In this document: piece after piece, positions 60,331-64,000 of the stretch | Position numbering within the stretch: the first letter of the stretch is position 1 | How the letters are laid out: every line of letters begins with the position of its first letter | Position numbers and translations under genes: made by a program | Assembly (NCBI RefSeq): GCF_003254565.1 | Contig: NZ_QJRI01000173.1 | Location: 62,001 to 126,000 of the forward strand | Length of the DNA stretch: 64,000 nucleotides | Source: Flavobacterium nitrogenifigens | Lineage (GTDB): Bacteria > Bacteroidota > Bacteroidia > Flavobacteriales > Flavobacteriaceae | Reading direction: 5' to 3' | Notes under the pieces: model-generated | What the model saw: the letters and a program-made list of their open reading frames with translations, nothing else | Databases searched by the model: none | Told to the model about the DNA's origin: nothing

Positions 60331-60373
60331 TTTTCGAATTATCTAATTTACTAATTATCTAATTGAAAAAGCC

Positions 60374-61531
60374 ATGCCACTATATCATAAACTTGGGGAT
60401 TTTCCTCAAAAGCGACACACCCAATTTGAAAAACCAAATGGAGGTTTTTATTACGAACAATTGTTTGGAACCGAAGGTTTTCACGGACATTCGTCGCTAT
60501 CATATCATGTACACAGACCAACACAGGTTAAAGAAATTTTAAACTCTTATTCGGTTGAACCAAAAATTGCAATCGGAAAAAATATAAAATCGCTTCTTTT
60601 TAAAGGTTTTGAATTGAAACCTGAAAATGATTTTCTGGACAGCCGAAAAGCAATGTTAGTCAATAAAGACTGTATTATTGGTTTGGCTGCGCCGAAAGAA
60701 TCACTTCGAAACTATTTCTATAAAAATGCCGATGCCGATGAAATGCTTTTCATCCATAGAGGAAAAGGAAAATTAAGAACCATGTTAGGAAATATTCCGT
60801 TTGAATATGGCGATTATTTGATTATTCCACGTGGCATTATTTATCAAATTGATTTCGAAACCGAAGATAACCGATTATTTTATGTAGAATCGTACTCCCC
60901 TTTTTATACTCCAAAACGTTACAAAAACCAATCTGGTCAGCATTTAGAACATTCTCCTTTTTGCGAGCGTGATTTTATTTTGCCAAATGAATTGGAAACG
61001 CACGACGAAAAAGGTGATTTTTTAATTAAAATCAAAAAAGAAGGGATGATGCACGAAGTGGTTTACGCCACACATCCGTTTGACGTTGTAGGCTGGGATG
61101 GCTACAATTTTCCATACGGATTTTCAATTCATAATTTCGAACCTATAACTGGGCGTGTTCACCAACCGCCACCAGTACACCAAACTTTTGAAACAGCTAC
61201 TTTTGTAGTTTGTTCATTCTGCCCAAGACTTTACGATTATCACCCAAAAGCTATTCCAGCACCTTACAATCACAGCAATATAGATTCTGACGAAGTGCTA
61301 TATTATGTTGACGGTGACTTTATGAGCCGTAATAATATTGAGCAAGGTCATATCACTTTACACCCAAAAGGAATTCCGCACGGACCAGCGCCTGGCGCAA
61401 TGGAACGTAGTATTGGTCATAAAGAAACTCAGGAATTAGCTGTTATGGTGGATACTTTCCGTCCATTAATGGTTACTGAAGAAGCGATGGGACTTGACGA
61501 TGGTCAGTACTACAAATCTTGGGTTGAATAA
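60374..61531 (+). CDS. hmgA: Homogentisate 1,2-dioxygenase
   Basis: This 385-residue enzyme opens the ring of homogentisate to maleylacetoacetate. The cupin-like sequence contains VVGWDGYNFPYGFSIHNFEP, GRVHQPPPVHQTFET and PYNHSNIDSDEVLYYVDG, with the His and Glu that bind iron in this family, plus HGPAPGAMERS. It is shorter than the human enzyme (445), as other Bacteroidota members are. The next gene encodes the enzyme that makes homogentisate. Confidence 0.92.
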   Translation: MPLYHKLGDFPQKRHTQFEKPNGGFYYEQLFGTEGFHGHSSLSYHVHRPTQVKEILNSYSVEPKIAIGKNIKSLLFKGFELKPENDFLDSRKAMLVNKDCIIGLAAPKESLRNYFYKNADADEMLFIHRGKGKLRTMLGNIPFEYGDYLIIPRGIIYQIDFETEDNRLFYVESYSPFYTPKRYKNQSGQHLEHSPFCERDFILPNELETHDEKGDFLIKIKKEGMMHEVVYATHPFDVVGWDGYNFPYGFSIHNFEPITGRVHQPPPVHQTFETATFVVCSFCPRLYDYHPKAIPAPYNHSNIDSDEVLYYVDGDFMSRNNIEQGHITLHPKGIPHGPAPGAMERSIGHKETQELAVMVDTFRPLMVTEEAMGLDDGQYYKSWVE

Positions 61532-61537
61532 ATTAAT

Positions 61538-61684
61538 GTAACGCAAAGTTCGCAGAGGATTTTTCGCAAAGTTCACAAAGATTCTAATGACGTTTTACTC
61601 AAACGAGTTCACAAAGCTTTGCGTTCTTAGCGATTTTACAAAATCTAACTTAAAAAAATCTTTGCGCTCTTTGCGGTAAAAAAA
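61538..61684. repeat. Family A repeat between hmgA and hppD
   Basis: AACGCAAAGTTCGCAGAGG on the left and CTTTGCGCTCTTTGCGGT on the right resemble the arms of the family A elements, with several mismatches, and enclose AAAGCTTTGCG. The element occupies the gap between two genes that probably form an operon. It is longer (147 bp) than copies 1 and 2. Confidence 0.75.
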
Positions 61685-61745
61685 ACTTAAACACAACATT
61701 TCGGAAAATCAATTAAACGATTAACCGATTAAACAAATAAACATC

Positions 61746-62906
61746 ATGTCAAAAGAAGTAAAATCAGTAGAATACGGATTAGAGAAAATATTTGAAGGAG
61801 CACAAGATTTCCTTCCATTATTAGGAACAGATTATGTAGAATTTTATGTGGGTAATGCAAAACAAGCAGCACACTATTATAAATCTGCATTCGGATATCA
61901 GTCATTGGCTTACGCCGGATTGGAAACTGGAGTAAGAGACAGAGCATCTTATGTTTTGAAACAAGATAAAATCAGAATTGTTTTAACGACTCCTTTAACA
62001 GCAGATTCTCCAATTAATGAACATTTGAAAAAACACGGAGACGGAGTAAAAGTTGCTGCACTTTGGGTTGAAGATGCTACAAAATCTTACGAAGAGACTA
62101 TGAAACGTGGAGCGCGTTCTTTTATGGAACCAACGGTTGAAGAAGATGAATTTGGTCAGGTAGTTCGTTCTGGAATTTACACTTACGGAGAAACCGTTCA
62201 CATTTTCGTAGAAAGAAAAAACTATAATGGTGTTTTCTTGCCAGGTTACAGAGAATGGAAATCTGACTTTAACCCAGAACCAACGGGATTAAAATACATT
62301 GACCACATGGTTGGAAATGTAGGTTGGAACGAAATGAATACTTGGGTAAAATTCTACGAAGAAGTTATGGGATTTGTAAACTTCTTATCATTTGACGACA
62401 AACAAATTACCACAGAGTATTCTGCTTTGATGAGCAAAGTAATGTCTAACGGAAATGGAAGAATTAAATTCCCAATCAACGAACCAGCAGAAGGAAAGAA
62501 AAAATCTCAAATTGAAGAATATTTAGACTTCTACGGCGGACCTGGAATTCAGCATATCGCTATCGCTACAGATGATATTATTAAAACAGTATCACAATTA
62601 AGAGCGCGCGGTGTTGAATTTTTATCAGCTCCTCCTCATACATATTACCAAGCAATTCCTGAAAGATTAGGAGTTCACATGGATATGATGAAAGAAGATT
62701 TGAACGAAATCGAAAAACTAGCTATCATGGTTGATGCCGATGAAGATGGCTACTTATTACAGATTTTTACAAAGCCAGTTCAAGACAGACCGACGCTTTT
62801 CTTCGAAATTATTCAAAGAATGGGTGCAAAAGGGTTTGGTGCAGGTAACTTTAAAGCCCTTTTTGAGTCTATCGAAAGAGAGCAAGAATTGAGAGGAACA
62901 CTGTAA
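61746..62906 (+). CDS. hppD: 4-hydroxyphenylpyruvate dioxygenase
   Basis: This 386-residue enzyme of the vicinal-oxygen-chelate fold has two VOC domains. The C-terminal domain has the iron-binding His in YIDHMVGNVGWNEMNTW, His in GIQHIAIATDD and Glu in FFEIIQRMGAKGFGAGNFKAL. It converts 4-hydroxyphenylpyruvate to homogentisate, feeding HmgA. It follows hmgA after 214 bp that hold a repeat. A fumarylacetoacetase gene is not seen in the window. Confidence 0.95.
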   Translation: MSKEVKSVEYGLEKIFEGAQDFLPLLGTDYVEFYVGNAKQAAHYYKSAFGYQSLAYAGLETGVRDRASYVLKQDKIRIVLTTPLTADSPINEHLKKHGDGVKVAALWVEDATKSYEETMKRGARSFMEPTVEEDEFGQVVRSGIYTYGETVHIFVERKNYNGVFLPGYREWKSDFNPEPTGLKYIDHMVGNVGWNEMNTWVKFYEEVMGFVNFLSFDDKQITTEYSALMSKVMSNGNGRIKFPINEPAEGKKKSQIEEYLDFYGGPGIQHIAIATDDIIKTVSQLRARGVEFLSAPPHTYYQAIPERLGVHMDMMKEDLNEIEKLAIMVDADEDGYLLQIFTKPVQDRPTLFFEIIQRMGAKGFGAGNFKALFESIEREQELRGTL

Positions 62907-62993
62907 ATTGTTAATTTTGATGCACAAAACCGCATAATTCTCCAAAAAACGATGATTTTTTTGCAAATGTTATGTTAAACTTGACTTTCGCTA

Positions 62994-63023
62994 TTTGATT
63001 TTTGAACTTTCTATCTATCTTTG
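62994..63023 (+). promoter_or_regulatory. Near-perfect promoter with no gene directly downstream
   Basis: TTTG (62994-62997), 18-bp spacer, TAtcTTTG (63016-63023), followed by CAC as in strong flavobacterial promoters. The predicted start is about 63030. The next coding start is at 63205, after a terminator. Confidence 0.75.
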
Positions 63024-63029
63024 CACTCG

Positions 63030-63138
63030 CAAATCAGGAAGGGGTGGTTTCCTTCCGAATTGATATAAATTTCATAATTTATAGTTTTTTGGTTAGTTAA
63101 TAGCATAAAAACTCAGTCATCTTTGACTGAGTTTTTTT
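63030..63138 (+). ncRNA. Candidate small RNA
   Basis: A strong promoter at 62994-63023 and a rho-independent terminator at 63107-63138 delimit a transcript of about 110 nt. It contains a 5' hairpin GGAAGG-GGTGGTTT-CCTTCC (63037-63056), followed by a U- and A-rich unstructured region. There is no ORF of meaningful size. It may be a small regulatory RNA or the leader of the DUF3108 gene with premature termination. It does not match a riboswitch class I recognise. Confidence 0.5.
63107..63138 (+). terminator. Terminator of the candidate small RNA
   Basis: AACTCAGTCA and TGACTGAGTT pair with a 4-nt loop, followed by a T run to 63138. Confidence 0.87.
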
Positions 63139-63204
63139 GTTTTGGTACATTTGGAATAGAATTTGCATTTATCTACCTTTATAATTAAATGTAAAGATTG
63201 TACT

Positions 63205-63975
63205 ATGAAAAAGCTCGTCCTCATCATATTATCACTAACACTACTATCCTTCTCACCTCAAAAAGAAGACGCTTTCGACACAGGAGAATATTTCAAATTT
63301 AGAATACATTACGGATTTGTAAATGCCGGATATGCAACACTTGAAGTTAAAGATGCTACTATCAACAACAAAAAGGTATATCATTCTGTTGGAAAAGGTT
63401 ACACAACTGGAATGTCCAAATTTTTCTTTAAAGTAGAAGATTTATATGAAAGTTATTTTGACAAAGAAACAGGAAAACCATACCGATATGTTAGAAAAAT
63501 TGACGAAGGGGGTTACACCAAAAATCAAGAAGGTTTTTTTAATCAAAATGAAAATAAAGTTTTAGTAAAAGATTATAAACGTAAATCAGAAAAAACCATC
63601 ATGGTTTCAGAAGAAGTGCAGGATATTGTTTCTGCATTTTACTACTTAAGAAATCATCCAAACATTGACAAACTTAAATCCGGCGAGGCCATTACAATCG
63701 ACATGTTTTTTGATGATGAAATCACAAAATTTAAGTTAAAATATGTAGGTCGTCAAGATATTACGACTAAATTTGGAACGGTTTCTACGATGGTCTTCAA
63801 ACCATTGGTGCAGACAGGCAGAGTATTTAAAGAAAAAGAAAGTTTAACACTCTGGATAACAGACGATGTAAACAAAGTTCCAATTAGAATTAAAGCAGAT
63901 TTGGCAGTAGGATCTCTTAAGGCCGATCTCGATGAATATAAAGGATTAAAAAGTCCACTAAAAGCAAAAAAATAA
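63205..63975 (+). CDS. DUF3108 domain protein
   Basis: From the ATG at 63205 (MKKLVLIILSLTLLSFSPQ) the protein has 256 residues with a signal peptide and the DUF3108 pattern: GEYFKFRIHYGFVNAGYATL near the N-terminus, KKVYHSVGKGYT, then DIVSAFYYLRNHP and PLVQTGRVFKEKESLTLWITDD near the end. It is a periplasmic or outer-membrane-associated protein of unknown role. The stop codon overlaps the next start by 1 bp (TAATG), so it is translationally coupled to that gene. The earlier ATG at 63163 is not used. Confidence 0.82.
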   Translation: MKKLVLIILSLTLLSFSPQKEDAFDTGEYFKFRIHYGFVNAGYATLEVKDATINNKKVYHSVGKGYTTGMSKFFFKVEDLYESYFDKETGKPYRYVRKIDEGGYTKNQEGFFNQNENKVLVKDYKRKSEKTIMVSEEVQDIVSAFYYLRNHPNIDKLKSGEAITIDMFFDDEITKFKLKYVGRQDITTKFGTVSTMVFKPLVQTGRVFKEKESLTLWITDDVNKVPIRIKADLAVGSLKADLDEYKGLKSPLKAKK

Positions 63976-64000
63976 TGAACCCTACAGATCATTCTGAAGC
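63975..64000 (+). CDS. 5' end of an unidentified gene
   Basis: Only the first eight to nine codons are visible (MNPTDHSEA). They begin at the A of the previous stop codon. No product can be assigned from this fragment. A tryptophan 2,3-dioxygenase is one possibility given the aromatic catabolic context, but that is only a guess. Confidence 0.45.

Overview
The window is chromosomal DNA of a Flavobacterium-type bacterium (Bacteroidota). Three things point there: the AT-rich base composition; promoters with a TAnnTTTG -7 box and sometimes a TTTG -33 box, in place of sigma70 boxes; and Bacteroidota marker genes (the type IX secretion protein PorZ with a C-terminal sorting domain, the Bat operon, a DksA relative without zinc ligands, a b-type succinate dehydrogenase, OmpA with thrombospondin-3 repeats). 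No rRNA, tRNA, CRISPR array, transposase or prophage gene was seen. The gene content is mostly core metabolism and repair.

Layout. 1-1189: start of sdhA, and sdhC. 1546-2907: HMG-CoA synthase. 3.1-6.2 kb: small hypothetical genes and two GNAT acetyltransferases, separated by palindromic repeats. 6.7-12.1 kb: Xaa-Pro aminopeptidase, two alpha/beta hydrolases, ferritin and an AIM24-like protein. 12.2-13.3 kb: a first small cassette of two Roadblock/LC7 proteins with a divergent small basic protein. 13.3-23.1 kb: an ABC ATPase with a membrane partner, then AddB-like nuclease, OmpA, glycine C-acetyltransferase (kbl) and AddA-like helicase-nuclease. 23.3-30.1 kb: lspA, a second Roadblock cassette, DksA-like protein, ileS and recO. 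30.2-41.8 kb: porZ, gdhA, an outer-membrane barrel, a transsulfuration enzyme, lipoproteins, an AlbA_2 protein, SDR, GNAT and aldo/keto reductase. 42.0-51.6 kb: the moxR-bat operon, followed by a convergent VWA lipoprotein. 53.7-60.1 kb: 5-formyl-THF cyclo-ligase, an M14-like deacylase, a lipoprotein, uvrC and a patatin-BamA-like protein. 60.4-64.0 kb: tyrosine catabolism (hmgA, hppD), a candidate small RNA, a DUF3108 protein and the first codons of another gene.

Two things stand out. First, two paralogous three-gene cassettes (12169-13323 and 24003-25172) have the same architecture: a small basic protein diverging from two consecutive Roadblock/LC7 genes. The second lies between dksA-like and lspA, in what is usually a tight ileS-dksA-lspA block. 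No partner GTPase is in the window. This is the best candidate for an undescribed system. Second, most longer intergenic gaps hold members of at least eight families of short palindromic repeats. Some are nested, and a 27-bp micro-insert occurs in two unrelated families. Six of the seven junctions of the moxR-bat operon carry such AT-rich or repeat-filled gaps.
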